Below, in pieces: positions 19,121 to 27,630 of a stretch of 51,047 nt of DNA. Both the position numbers and the translations under genes were made by a program. Source of the stretch: Deltaproteobacteria bacterium (GTDB taxonomy: Bacteria > Desulfobacterota > Syntrophia > Syntrophales > Smithellaceae). The number at the start of each line of letters is the position of its first letter. The stretch's first letter is position 1. The notes under the pieces are model-generated. The model did not search any database. It saw only the letters and a program-made list of their open reading frames with translations, and was not told the origin of the DNA. Location of the stretch: NCBI GenBank assembly GCA_025361065.1, contig JANYAY010000061.1, positions 1 through 51,047 of the forward strand, in the 5' to 3' direction.

Positions 19121-19762
19121 ATGAAACATGACAGTATCATTGCTCAAGAAGGTTATCCTTTTATTATATTTTTCCTTATTATTACTGTTTTTGTTGCCTT
19201 TTTAGGTGTCTGCTGGCTGCTTATTTTGTCTTCCTTAATCACATTTTTTACCATTTGGTTTTTCCGTAATCCCGAGCGGTCTTTTCAGGAAGGGAAAAAT
19301 CTTGTTATTTCTCCTGCGGACGGCAAAGTAATTAAAGTGGAAGATATCTATATGAATGGTACAATCACGGGAAAATTCAAAAAAATTAGCATTTTTATGA
19401 ATGTTTTTAATGTCCACGTCAACCGTGTTCCGTATAGTGGAAAGATTGAAACAATTAATTATCACAAGGGGAAATTCGTTTCTGCCAATCTGGATAAAGC
19501 ATCCAGTGACAATGAACGCAATGAAATACATATCCGCACGGAAAGCGGCTCTTCTATCTGGGCGGTGCAGATTGCCGGTCTGATAGCACGGAGGATTGTT
19601 TGCTGGGTCAAAACAGGAGATACAGTCAAAAAAGGTGAAAGATTCGGTTTAATTCGCTTTGGTTCCCGGGTCGATGTTTATTTACCGGAAGATTCCCGCA
19701 TTGCCGTTAAAATCGGGGAGAAGGTTAGGGCAGGTGAGACACCTTTAGGATATTTGCCATAA
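19121..19762 (+). CDS. psd: Phosphatidylserine decarboxylase proenzyme (short form)
   Basis: A 213-residue pyruvoyl-dependent decarboxylase that makes phosphatidylethanolamine from phosphatidylserine at the inner membrane. Two N-terminal hydrophobic helices (about 10-47) precede the catalytic part, which contains SPADGKV (64-70), the NVFNVHVNR stretch and the cleavage motif RFGSRVD (179-185). Self-cleavage between G181 and S182 would create the pyruvoyl group. The ~210-residue length is that of the short 'archaeal-type' Psd found in many bacteria. It is followed by pssA, its pathway partner, after a repeat. Family A repeats flank the gene on both sides. Confidence 0.95.
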   Translation: MKHDSIIAQEGYPFIIFFLIITVFVAFLGVCWLLILSSLITFFTIWFFRNPERSFQEGKNLVISPADGKVIKVEDIYMNGTITGKFKKISIFMNVFNVHVNRVPYSGKIETINYHKGKFVSANLDKASSDNERNEIHIRTESGSSIWAVQIAGLIARRIVCWVKTGDTVKKGERFGLIRFGSRVDVYLPEDSRIAVKIGEKVRAGETPLGYLP

Positions 19763-19763
19763 T

Positions 19764-19825
19764 TTAATCCCGCTTAAGCGGGACGAGCGTTAATTCTCCG
19801 CAGCGAGCTCGCGAGGTGGTTGATT
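19764..19825 (-). repeat. Dispersed palindromic repeat, family A, copy 3 (short)
   Basis: A 62-bp copy in opposite orientation to copies 1 and 2. It retains TTTAATCCCGC...GCGGGACGAGCGTTAATTCTC at one end and GCGAGCTCGCGAGGTGGTTG at the other, but lacks the central 35-40 bp of the full unit. It starts two bases after the psd stop codon. Confidence 0.85.
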
Positions 19826-19850
19826 AAATGACTTTTTTCAAGAGACTATC

Positions 19851-20627
19851 ATGAATAAAGAAACATCGCTTAAAAAAATCCGCATAAAAAAAGGCATTTA
19901 TGTTTTACCTAATCTTATTACCACGGCATCCCTCTTTGCCGGTTTTTATTCCATCATTGCTTCCATTCAAGAAAAATTTGTCGTTGCCGCTATAGCCATT
20001 TTGGTTTCTCTTGTTTTAGACGGGTTGGATGGCAGGATTGCCCGTATTACCAACACCACAAGTAAATTTGGCGCTGAATACGATTCATTGTCCGATTTGG
20101 TGGCCTTCGGTGTGGCGCCCTCGCTCCTGGTATTCAACTGGGCAATGTTTTTCTATGGCAAGTGGGGATGGATTGCTGCATTTATGTTTGTGGTTTGCGG
20201 AGCATTAAGACTGGCGCGTTTTAATATCCAGATAGGCATTATTGAAAGCAAAGTATTTAATGGTTTACCTATCCCGGCGGCGGCGGCGGTTGTTGCCACA
20301 ACGGTGCTTTTTTTCGACTATGCCGGTGTGGAAGGGCAGTTTCATAATCCTTACCTGCTGTTTTTTGTCATTGTTCTTTCTTTATTGATGGTCAGTAACG
20401 TCAAGTACTACAGTGGCAAGGATATGAAGCTTTTTGCCCGTAAACCTTTCATGTCTTTCTTCTTTCTGGTTCTTCTCTTAATTATTATTGTGGCTATTCC
20501 AGTAATCATGGCTTTTGTAGTGATGCTGGGATATGTGATCTCCGGGCCGCTCTGGTGGTTGACAAAATTCAGCCGGCAGTTGGCTCAAAAGAGCAGGGAA
20601 AAGAAAAAAAATAAACAGGCTCTGTAG
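19851..20627 (+). CDS. pssA: CDP-diacylglycerol-serine O-phosphatidyltransferase
   Basis: A 258-residue CDP-alcohol phosphatidyltransferase with the signature DGLDGRIAR followed eight residues later by G-x3-D-x3-D (FGAEYDSLSD), which binds the metal and CDP-diacylglycerol. About seven or eight membrane helices span the rest. It makes phosphatidylserine from CDP-diacylglycerol and serine, the substrate of the upstream psd product. It is of the Gram-positive/delta type II PssA rather than the E. coli peripheral type. The lysine-rich tail EKKKNK is cytoplasmic. Confidence 0.94.
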   Translation: MNKETSLKKIRIKKGIYVLPNLITTASLFAGFYSIIASIQEKFVVAAIAILVSLVLDGLDGRIARITNTTSKFGAEYDSLSDLVAFGVAPSLLVFNWAMFFYGKWGWIAAFMFVVCGALRLARFNIQIGIIESKVFNGLPIPAAAAVVATTVLFFDYAGVEGQFHNPYLLFFVIVLSLLMVSNVKYYSGKDMKLFARKPFMSFFFLVLLLIIIVAIPVIMAFVVMLGYVISGPLWWLTKFSRQLAQKSREKKKNKQAL

Positions 20628-20674
20628 ATTTTGGATAAATATAAATCGGTCTGTGAAGATATTGTGTAAAAATT

Positions 20675-21232
20675 ATGAGAATTACCGGAGGTAAAGCCAA
20701 AGGAAGGATATTACAGTTTCCTTCCTTATCAAAAGAAAGGCCGACTTCCGATTTTCTGCGTGAAGCTCTTTTTAATTTACTGGGTCCTCTTACGGGAAAA
20801 TCGTTTCTTGACCTTTTTGCCGGTTCGGGGAGTGTTGGAATAGAGGCTGCCAGCCGCGGTGCAAAAGAAATCGTTTTTATTGAAAAAGATAAGAAACTTG
20901 CTGCTATTACCCAAAAAAACATTGTTGCCTGCAATCTTGATGAGAATTGCCGGATTATAGCCCGGGATTTTAGTGCCGGTTTGCGTGATCTGTTTAACAA
21001 TAAATATGAGTTTGATGTTGTTTTTGCCGATCCTCCTTATAGTCGGGGGTTAGTGGGCCAAACAATAAAATTATTGAAAGAAAATCCGGTTTTTACGGAA
21101 GAAACCGTAGTAGTGATTCAGCATTCGATAAGAGAGGATATAGCATCACTTCTCGATGAAATAACAATTCTCCAAGATCAGAGAAAATATGGCGACAATG
21201 CCCTGACTTTTTTACAAATGGAGCGCCCATGA
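20675..21232 (+). CDS. rsmD: 16S rRNA (guanine966-N2)-methyltransferase RsmD
   Basis: A 185-residue S-adenosylmethionine-dependent methyltransferase, normal for RsmD. The N-terminal MRITGGKAKGR and RPTSDFLREALFN stretches are family-specific; SAM binding is at LDLFAGSGSVGIEA, and the catalytic N-methyltransferase motif is FADPPYSRG (DPPY). It modifies G966 of 16S rRNA. Its stop codon overlaps the coaD ATG by four bases. RsmD-CoaD adjacency is widespread in bacteria. Confidence 0.95.
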   Translation: MRITGGKAKGRILQFPSLSKERPTSDFLREALFNLLGPLTGKSFLDLFAGSGSVGIEAASRGAKEIVFIEKDKKLAAITQKNIVACNLDENCRIIARDFSAGLRDLFNNKYEFDVVFADPPYSRGLVGQTIKLLKENPVFTEETVVVIQHSIREDIASLLDEITILQDQRKYGDNALTFLQMERP

Positions 21233-21738
21233 CACAAGAAAAGCTTGTCCGTAGAATCGCAGTTTATCCCGGTTCCTTTGATCCAATTACCAATGGCCAT
21301 CTGGACATCATCAAAAGGGGAATTCGCATATTTGATGAAATCATAATTCTTGTTGCCTACAATCCCAGCAAGTCTTCCTTGTTTACAGTGGAAGAGCGGG
21401 TGACAATGATTGAGGAAACCATCATGGACATAGAAGGAGTCCGGGTGGACAGCTATTCCGGACTTCTTGTCGATTATCTGAAAAAAACAGGCGCCAGTAT
21501 AATTCTGCGAGGTATGCGTGCTGTATCCGATTTCGAATATGAATTCCAGATGGCCCTGATGAATCGCCGTCAGTCCAGAGAAGTTGAGACAGTGTTTCTC
21601 ATGAGCGGCTTCAAGTGGTTCTATACAGGTTCCCAGATCATCAAACAGGTCGCCAGCATCGGGGGATCGGTAAAAGGTTTGCTGCCGGCTAAAGTTCATA
21701 GAAAACTGCTGGCAAAATTTAATAATGGGAGGAAGTAG
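21229..21738 (+). CDS. coaD: Phosphopantetheine adenylyltransferase
   Basis: A 169-residue nucleotidyltransferase carrying out the fourth step of CoA synthesis, adenylylation of 4'-phosphopantetheine. The N-terminal AVYPGSFDPITNGHLDII contains the T/HxGH ATP-binding motif (NGHLD), RGMRAVSDFEYE is the phosphopantetheine-binding stretch, and YTGSQIIKQVA stands where the family has SSS-x-V-KE. Translationally coupled to rsmD (ATGA overlap); aspB starts three bases after its stop. Together with the coaBC end at the left edge, two CoA genes lie in this window, though not linked. Confidence 0.95.
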   Translation: MTQEKLVRRIAVYPGSFDPITNGHLDIIKRGIRIFDEIIILVAYNPSKSSLFTVEERVTMIEETIMDIEGVRVDSYSGLLVDYLKKTGASIILRGMRAVSDFEYEFQMALMNRRQSREVETVFLMSGFKWFYTGSQIIKQVASIGGSVKGLLPAKVHRKLLAKFNNGRK

Positions 21739-21741
21739 TTT

Positions 21742-22935
21742 GTGAAATTAGCATCAAGAGTGGCGAAGATTAAACCGTCAGAAACTTTGGCCATTACGGC
21801 CAAAGCCAATGCCTTGAAGGCGGAGGGCCGGGATGTGATTGGCTTTGGCGCCGGCGAGCCTGATTTTGATACACCGGCAAATATTAAAGCCGCCGCGATC
21901 AAAGCTATTGAAGATGGTTTTACCAAATATACGCCTGTAGGCGGTACGGACGAATTAAAGGATGCAATCATTGCCAAATTAAAGCGCGATAATGCTCTGG
22001 AATACAAACGTTCGCAAGTTGTGGCTTCCTGCGGGGCCAAACATACTTTATACAATCTGGCTCAGGCTCTTTTTGAAACGGGTGACGAAGTTATCATTCC
22101 TGCACCTTACTGGGTTTCTTATCCCGATATTGTAATTCTCGCGGGCGGTCAGCCGGTGATTGTCGAAACGAAGGAAAAAGACTGTTTTAAAATGAAACCG
22201 GAACAACTGCAAGCTGCAATAACCGGTCGCACAAGGGCTGTGGTGATCAATAGTCCGTCCAATCCCACGGGGGCTGCTTATTCACCGGATGAGTTAAAGG
22301 CTATTGCTGACGTTCTGATTGACAAAGATATAATTGCTATTTCCGACGATATTTATGAAAAAATAATTTATGCAGATTTCTCTTTTGCCAATATTGCAAC
22401 GGTTGAGCCGAAAATGAAAGAAAGAACAATCGTCGTCAACGGTGTTTCCAAAGCGTATGCCATGACCGGCTGGCGCATTGGTTACGCAGCCGGCCCTGAA
22501 CAAATTATTGCCGCTATTAATAAAATTCAAAGTCAAAACACATCCAATCCGGCTTCTATTTCGCAGAAAGCTGCTGTGGAAGCGCTAAACGGAGATCAGG
22601 AAGTTGTAGGTCTAATGGTTTCCGAATTCCGGAAAAGAAGAGATATTATTGTACAATTGCTCAATGAAGTTGACGGCATAAAATGCTTATTACCGGAAGG
22701 TGCCTTTTACGTCTTCCCCAATGTTTCCGAAATATTTGGTCGTTCATTCCAGGGCAAAAAGATAACCAATTCCACTGAATTGATTGATTATCTATTGGAT
22801 GAGGCCAATGTCGCCACCGTTCCCGGTGCTGCTTTCGGCAGTGACAGTCATATCCGTTTGTCTTATGCGACATCTTTAAAAAATATTGAAGAAGGTTTGA
22901 AGCGAATAAAGAACGCGATTGCTAAATTGTCTTGA
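21742..22935 (+). CDS. aspB: Aspartate aminotransferase (AspB type)
   Basis: A 397-residue fold type I aminotransferase of the thermophile/Bacillus AspB (I-gamma) type. Landmarks are FGAGEPDFDTP near the N-terminus, SPSNPTGAAY, DDIYEKIIY, the PLP lysine in VSKAYAMTGWRIGY and the C-terminal IRLSYA arginine. It starts with GTG at 21742 behind GGGAGGA. It interconverts aspartate and oxaloacetate, or prephenate/arogenate in some relatives. It is the last gene of psd-pssA-rsmD-coaD-aspB. Confidence 0.92.
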   Translation: MKLASRVAKIKPSETLAITAKANALKAEGRDVIGFGAGEPDFDTPANIKAAAIKAIEDGFTKYTPVGGTDELKDAIIAKLKRDNALEYKRSQVVASCGAKHTLYNLAQALFETGDEVIIPAPYWVSYPDIVILAGGQPVIVETKEKDCFKMKPEQLQAAITGRTRAVVINSPSNPTGAAYSPDELKAIADVLIDKDIIAISDDIYEKIIYADFSFANIATVEPKMKERTIVVNGVSKAYAMTGWRIGYAAGPEQIIAAINKIQSQNTSNPASISQKAAVEALNGDQEVVGLMVSEFRKRRDIIVQLLNEVDGIKCLLPEGAFYVFPNVSEIFGRSFQGKKITNSTELIDYLLDEANVATVPGAAFGSDSHIRLSYATSLKNIEEGLKRIKNAIAKLS

Positions 22936-22973
22936 GCCTTTTTGCAAAATCAACTTGATCCTGCCATAAACTG

Positions 22974-23044
22974 ATAACCTAGGTTACAAGCGGTCACAAG
23001 AGGCCGCGCGGGGTCGCAAGACCCGCGGGGGTGGTCAAGTAAAT
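22974..23044. repeat. Palindrome cluster between aspB and the PurF-like gene
   Basis: A GC-rich spacer with three hairpin candidates: the palindrome AACCTAGGTT (22976-22985), CGGTCACAAGAGGCCG, and GCGGGGTC-GCAA-GACCCGC around 23008-23026. The block GGTCACAAGAGGCCGCGCG differs at two of 19 positions from the reverse complement of part of the MITE-like element at 8919-9080 (9031-9060). It may be a decayed relative, and could also terminate aspB transcription. Confidence 0.6.
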
Positions 23045-23077
23045 GATGGTATCGGCTCCGAAGAGAAAGGAAAACCA

Positions 23078-24481
23078 ATGGGGGGTATTTTTGGAGTAGT
23101 GTCACAGGAAAATTGCGTACAAGCGCTGTTTTACGGTACTGATTATCATTCACATCTCGGTACGGAAAATGGCGGTATGGCGGTATTGGGAGCAAAAGGA
23201 TTCCACAATGCGATCCATAGCATTTCTCAGGCGCAATTCAAATCGAGGTTTATTGACGACTACAGGAAAATGGAAGGTTGCTTCGGAATCGGGGCAATTG
23301 ATGATGTAGCACCGCAACCTTTGATCATCCGTTCTAAATTCGGTGCTTATGCTGTCGTGGCTACAGGGCTCATCAGCAATAAAGACAGATTAATCAGCGA
23401 ACTTCTTAACGAAGGAGTATCATTTAGTGAAATGGCCGGCGGGGGCATCAACAATGTAGAAATTGTTGCTCGCCTCATTAACCGTGGGGATAATATTGTC
23501 GAAGGAATTGCTTCCATGCGCGGCGCCGTTGAAGGATCAATCTGTGCATTAGTCTTGACCCGGGATGGTATTTATGCTGCGCGGGATAAGTTTGGCCGCT
23601 TTCCTCTGGCAATAGGCAAAAAGAAAGACCGTAATGAAAAGTCATATGTTGTAGCCACCGAAGCCAGCTCTTTTGAAAATCTGGGCTATGAATTGGTCAA
23701 GTTCCTGGGTCCCGGCGAAATTTCATTAATTTCACCTGATGGAATTCGACAAATGAAACCCGAAGGGAGCGAAAAGAAAATATGCTCATTTTTGTGGATA
23801 TATACCGGGTATCCGTCTTCGACCTATGATGGCATTGGTGTAGAACGGACACGAGAACGTTGCGGGAGCTATTTAGCCAGGCGCGATAATGTGGAAGCGG
23901 ATTTCGTTGCCGGCATACCTGATTCCGGAGTCGGTCATGCCATCGGCTACGCTATGGAATCGGGAATACCTTTCCGCCGACCGCTCGTTAAATATACTCC
24001 GGGTTATGGACGCAGCTATACGCCGCCATCTCAGGATATAAGGGATCTGGTAGCAACAATGAAACTGAGTGCAGTTCATGACGTTATTAATGGCAACCGG
24101 ATGATAATCTGCGATGATTCCATTGTCCGGGGTACACAGCTGAAGAATTACACTATAAAGAAATTGTGGGATAACGGGGCTCGCGAAATTCACATTCGTC
24201 CTGCTTGTCCACCTTTAATGTTTCCCTGTATATATGCATCTTCCACGCGATCATCAGCGGAGCTGGCCTGCCGCAAAGCAATTCGTGTTCTCGAAGGGAG
24301 AGAACCGGATAATCCCGAAGAGTATCTTGATCGATCGGGGGCGAAACATGCCAAGATGATTGACTGGATTCGTCACGATCTCAACGTCACTTCCCTGAAG
24401 TATCTGGAAATTGAAGATATGATAGCCGCTATCGGGCTTCCGGAAGATCAATTATGCCTCCACTGCTGGCAGGGCAGGTAA
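23078..24481 (+). CDS. PurF-like amidophosphoribosyltransferase without nucleophile
   Basis: A 467-residue protein with the two PurF domains: an N-terminal class II amidotransferase fold (1-230) and a C-terminal phosphoribosyltransferase with the PRPP loop CDDSIVRGT (345-353). Canonical PurF starts M-C-G-I-x-G, and the Cys2 side chain is the glutaminase nucleophile. Here residue 2 is glycine (MGGIFGVV) and the LQHRGQ region reads YHSHLGTE. The cysteines that bind the Fe-S cluster in Bacillus PurF are retained: C236, C384, C460 and C463. So a phosphoribosyltransferase with a dead glutaminase domain is likely. Substrate could be ammonia or another amine. It is a single gene flanked by repeats; no pur genes are nearby. 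The ribosome site is GAAAGGA. Confidence 0.85.
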   Translation: MGGIFGVVSQENCVQALFYGTDYHSHLGTENGGMAVLGAKGFHNAIHSISQAQFKSRFIDDYRKMEGCFGIGAIDDVAPQPLIIRSKFGAYAVVATGLISNKDRLISELLNEGVSFSEMAGGGINNVEIVARLINRGDNIVEGIASMRGAVEGSICALVLTRDGIYAARDKFGRFPLAIGKKKDRNEKSYVVATEASSFENLGYELVKFLGPGEISLISPDGIRQMKPEGSEKKICSFLWIYTGYPSSTYDGIGVERTRERCGSYLARRDNVEADFVAGIPDSGVGHAIGYAMESGIPFRRPLVKYTPGYGRSYTPPSQDIRDLVATMKLSAVHDVINGNRMIICDDSIVRGTQLKNYTIKKLWDNGAREIHIRPACPPLMFPCIYASSTRSSAELACRKAIRVLEGREPDNPEEYLDRSGAKHAKMIDWIRHDLNVTSLKYLEIEDMIAAIGLPEDQLCLHCWQGR

Positions 24482-24510
24482 GAAGACATTGTTTTATATA
24501 TATCCGCTTT

Positions 24511-24610
24511 TTAATCCCGCTCACGCGGGACAAGCGTTAATTCTCGTGAGCTCGCTCGCGATATAATGACTTTCATTTCATACCTCGCGAGCGAGCTCGC
24601 GAGGTGGTTG
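24511..24610 (-). repeat. Dispersed palindromic repeat, family A, copy 4
   Basis: A full-length copy in opposite orientation to copies 1 and 2. It begins TTAATCCCGC-TCAC-GCGGGA and ends with the near-perfect palindrome CCTCGCGAGCGAGCTCGCGAGG (24583-24604) followed by TGGTTG. It best shows the family layout: a short hairpin, a GAGCTCGC-type middle hairpin and a long terminal palindrome. It lies between the PurF-like gene and the ispG promoter. Confidence 0.88.
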
Positions 24611-24636
24611 CTTCTGCTATTCCGGTAAATTATCCA

Positions 24637-24665
24637 TTGTCAGAGAAAGAGCGCCATGTTATAAA
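24637..24665 (+). promoter_or_regulatory. Sigma-70 promoter of ispG-proS
   Basis: TTGTCA (24637-24642) and TATAAA (24660-24665) are separated by 17 bp; transcription would start near 24672, 28 nt before the ispG ATG, with the ribosome site CCGGAGG in between. Confidence 0.6.
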
Positions 24666-24699
24666 TTTTATCAGACTATATCAGTGAAAGCCGGAGGCT

Positions 24700-25773
24700 A
24701 TGGAAAATTTATCCAGGATAAATAGAAAGAAAACCAGGAAAATAAATTTAGGTGGTGTGCCCATCGGGGGCGATGCCCCGATAACAGTTCAATCCATGAC
24801 CAGCACTAATACTGCCGACGTGAATGCCACGGTTGCTCAAATCCAGGCACTGGAAGAAGCAGGCTGCGAAATTATACGCGTTGCCATCCCCGATCAGGAA
24901 TCGGTAGATGCTATTGCCGAAATCAAAAAGAGAATTAATGTCCCCTTGATAGCCGATATTCACTTCCATTATCAGTTGGCAATAGATGCAATGAAGCAGG
25001 GAGTTGCCGGTATTCGGATTAATCCGGGCAATATTCCCCGCGAAAAAATCCGGGAAATAATTAAAGTGGCTAAAGAACGGGATGTCGTGATCAGGATTGG
25101 AGTCAATGCCGGATCATTGCAAAAGGATTTAGTGCTGGAATACGGCGGTGTTACGGCAGAGGCTCTGGTCGCCAGCGCTCTCAAAAATATTGAGCTCTTT
25201 GAAGAGGAAGGATTCGATAAGCTGAAATTGTCACTGAAATCATCCGACGTGCCGATTATGATTGAAGCCTATAGGGCTATTGCCGAAAAAACCGATTATC
25301 CTTTGCATCTGGGTGTGACGGAGGCGGGAACGCTGGTAGCGGCAGCGATAAAATCATCTCTGGGTATTGGAACTTTGCTTTATCAGGGAATCGGCGACAC
25401 AATTAGAGTTTCCGTTACCGGTAATCCTATGCTGGAACTGCCGATTGCTTACGGAATTTTACGCTCGTTGAAAATAAGAAGAGTCGGCCCCGAAATAGTT
25501 TCCTGTCCCACTTGCGGTCGCTGCCAGATCGATCTTTTAGGGTTAACGGAAAAAATTGAAAAAGCCCTGGCCGGCAGAAAAGAATATGTGAAAGTAGCCT
25601 TGATGGGTTGCGTTGTTAATGGTCCGGGTGAGGCTGCCGACGCCGACATCGGAATCGCCGGTGGTAAGGGTTTTGGCATGCTTTTTAAAAAGGGAGTTGC
25701 CTATAAAAGGGTAGAAGAAAAAGATTTTGTGCCGGTTTTACTCGAAGAGATAAAATCATTGGACAATGAATAG
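24700..25773 (+). CDS. ispG: 4-hydroxy-3-methylbut-2-enyl diphosphate synthase
   Basis: A 357-residue IspG/GcpE, the Fe-S reductase that converts MEcPP to HMBPP in the MEP isoprenoid pathway. The TIM-barrel N-terminal part begins NLGGVPIGGDAPITVQSMT-like and carries HFHY (HxD/HF core) and RINPGN; the C-terminal domain holds the 4Fe-4S ligands in SCPTCGRC and GCVVNGPGEA, whose glutamate is the fourth ligand. Length is that of the bacterial one-piece enzyme. proS starts 11 bp after its stop, so both form an operon from the promoter at 24637. The ispG-proS pair, often with rseP, is common in proteobacteria; rseP is absent here. Confidence 0.96.
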   Translation: MENLSRINRKKTRKINLGGVPIGGDAPITVQSMTSTNTADVNATVAQIQALEEAGCEIIRVAIPDQESVDAIAEIKKRINVPLIADIHFHYQLAIDAMKQGVAGIRINPGNIPREKIREIIKVAKERDVVIRIGVNAGSLQKDLVLEYGGVTAEALVASALKNIELFEEEGFDKLKLSLKSSDVPIMIEAYRAIAEKTDYPLHLGVTEAGTLVAAAIKSSLGIGTLLYQGIGDTIRVSVTGNPMLELPIAYGILRSLKIRRVGPEIVSCPTCGRCQIDLLGLTEKIEKALAGRKEYVKVALMGCVVNGPGEAADADIGIAGGKGFGMLFKKGVAYKRVEEKDFVPVLLEEIKSLDNE

Positions 25774-25784
25774 AAGGGGGTTGA

Positions 25785-27551
25785 ATGCGTTATTCAGAGA
25801 TGTTTCTGCCAACCGGAAGGGAAGTCCCTTCCGATGCTGAAGTTATAAGCCACCAATTGATGATTCGTGCAGGGATGATCAGGAAATTAACCAGTGGCAT
25901 CTATTCTTATTTGCCGCTGGGTTATCGGGTTATCCGCAAAGTAGAACAAATTGTTCGTGAAGAAATGAATAAAGCGGGAGCGCAGGAAGTATTTCTGCCG
26001 ATGGTTCAGCCGGCTGAGCTCTGGCAGGAATCGGGCCGCTGGGAATATTATGGCAAAGAATTGCTGAGGTTCCATGACCGTCATGAACGGCAATATTGTC
26101 TGGGACCTACTCATGAAGAAGTGATTACCGATCTTGTTCGCAATGATATCAAGACTTATCGCCAGTTGCCCCGTAATCTTTATCAGATCCAGACAAAATT
26201 CCGGGATGAAGTCCGTCCCCGTTTTGGTGTGATGCGCTGCCGTGAATTCGGGATGAAAGATGCCTATAGCTTTGATGCCGATGAGGCGGGGGCTGAAGCC
26301 AGTTATGAAAAAATGTTCGCCGCCTATAATAACATCTTCAACCGTTGTGGTTTAAAATTCCGTCCGGTGGAAGCCGATTCCGGCAGTATCGGCGGTAAGT
26401 ATTCGCATGAATTCATGGTCATGGCTGAATCCGGTGAAGATGCCATGATCGTTTGCGATAAATGCTCTTATGCCGCCAATCTGGAAAAGGCTGAAGCCGG
26501 CAGACCAAAAAAAGTTGACAGTACGGAGAAAGATTGGCTTATCCTGGAGAGCGTGCATACTCCGAATGTGCGGACGATCGAAGAACTCAGTGATTTTTTG
26601 CAAGTCGGCCCCCAGGATATTGTAAAAACATTAATCTTTAATGCCGATGGTAAACCCTGCGCAATATTGATTCGCGGTGATCAGGAAGTCAATGAGATTA
26701 AAGTAAAAAATTATTTAGGCGCCAATGAACTTACACTCGCCGACGACGAAATGATTATGCAGGCGACCGGCGCACCCCGTGGATTTGCCGGAGCAGTAAA
26801 AATTAAAACCCGGGTCATTGCCGATTATTCTGTTATGAACATGATTAATTTTGTCACCGGCGCCAATAAAGAAGATTATCATTTAAAAAACGTCAATATC
26901 GGCCGCGATTGCGAGGTGGAATCATTTGCGGATCTGCGTGTTGTGGGAAAAAATGATAAATGCCCGCGCTGCTCCGGGAATATTCAATTTGTGCGCGGCA
27001 TCGAAGTAGGTCATGTTTTTAAGCTGGGAACGAAATACAGCAAATCCTTGAAAGCATCGTATCTGGACAAAGATGGCCAGGAAAAGATAATGATTATGGG
27101 TTGCTACGGAATAGGGATAGGAAGAACCGTTGCTGCGTGCATTGAACAGAATAATGATGCCAACGGTATAGTCTGGCCCATTCCTCTGGCACCTTATCAT
27201 GTTATTATCACTCCGGTGAATGTGAATGAAGGAGATGTCTTAAAAGCCGCCGACAAAATTTATAATGACTTGCAGGCTATGGGAATCGAAGTTATTTTTG
27301 ATGACCGTGATGAAAGGGCAGGGGTGAAATTTAAAGATGCCGACCTGATCGGCATTCCTTTGAGAGTAATTGTCGGCCAAAAAAATCTTATTTCGGGAAA
27401 TGTAGAGTTGAAAAATAGAAAATCCGGAGAAACGAAGCTTTATCCTCTGGAGAAAATAGTATCCGAGATCAAAAAAAATATTGACGAAGGTTTAGAACAA
27501 GGGATTGCAACCACCCATGCGGGTGGCAAGACCCCTTGTTCTAGGATATAG
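25785..27551 (+). CDS. proS: Prolyl-tRNA synthetase, bacterial type
   Basis: A 588-residue class II synthetase of the bacterial type, with the editing (INS) domain between motifs 2 and 3. Motif 1 is near YLPLGYRV, motif 2 is [17 protein letters not shown], the INS domain spans about 225-405, and motif 3 is GIGIGRTV; the C-terminal anticodon-binding domain follows. Normal length is about 570. The last 16 or so residues, from about [12 protein letters not shown] on, are encoded by a 51-bp palindrome and probably replaced the native end. Co-transcribed with ispG. The cognate tRNA-Pro(TGG) gene lies 4.4 kb downstream. Confidence 0.96.
   Translation: MRYSEMFLPTGREVPSDAEVISHQLMIRAGMIRKLTSGIYSYLPLGYRVIRKVEQIVREEMNKAGAQEVFLPMVQPAELWQESGRWEYYGKELLRFHDRHERQYCLGPTHEEVITDLVRNDIKTYRQLPRNLYQIQTKFRDEVRPRFGVMRCREFGMKDAYSFDADEAGAEASYEKMFAAYNNIFNRCGLKFRPVEADSGSIGGKYSHEFMVMAESGEDAMIVCDKCSYAANLEKAEAGRPKKVDSTEKDWLILESVHTPNVRTIEELSDFLQVGPQDIVKTLIFNADGKPCAILIRGDQEVNEIKVKNYLGANELTLADDEMIMQATGAPRGFAGAVKIKTRVIADYSVMNMINFVTGANKEDYHLKNVNIGRDCEVESFADLRVVGKNDKCPRCSGNIQFVRGIEVGHVFKLGTKYSKSLKASYLDKDGQEKIMIMGCYGIGIGRTVAACIEQNNDANGIVWPIPLAPYHVIITPVNVNEGDVLKAADKIYNDLQAMGIEVIFDDRDERAGVKFKDADLIGIPLRVIVGQKNLISGNVELKNRKSGETKLYPLEKIVSEIKKNIDEGLEQGIATTHAGGKTPCSRI
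27493..27543. repeat. Palindrome forming the 3' end of proS
   Basis: The 51-bp unit starts TAGAACAAGGG and ends CCCCTTGTTCTA; the arms pair along almost their whole length around the central CCACCC-ATGC-GGGTGG hairpin. It lies inside the proS reading frame and contributes its final residues and then, just downstream, the stop. It would also form a long hairpin in the mRNA and could act as a terminator. It resembles an inserted palindromic repeat. Confidence 0.7.
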
Positions 27552-27630
27552 ATTCTTTAACAAAAGGCTTTAGAATGACATTGCGACACATCATCTAACC
27601 ACCGGAAGTATAGATTAGCTGGGAACTTTC

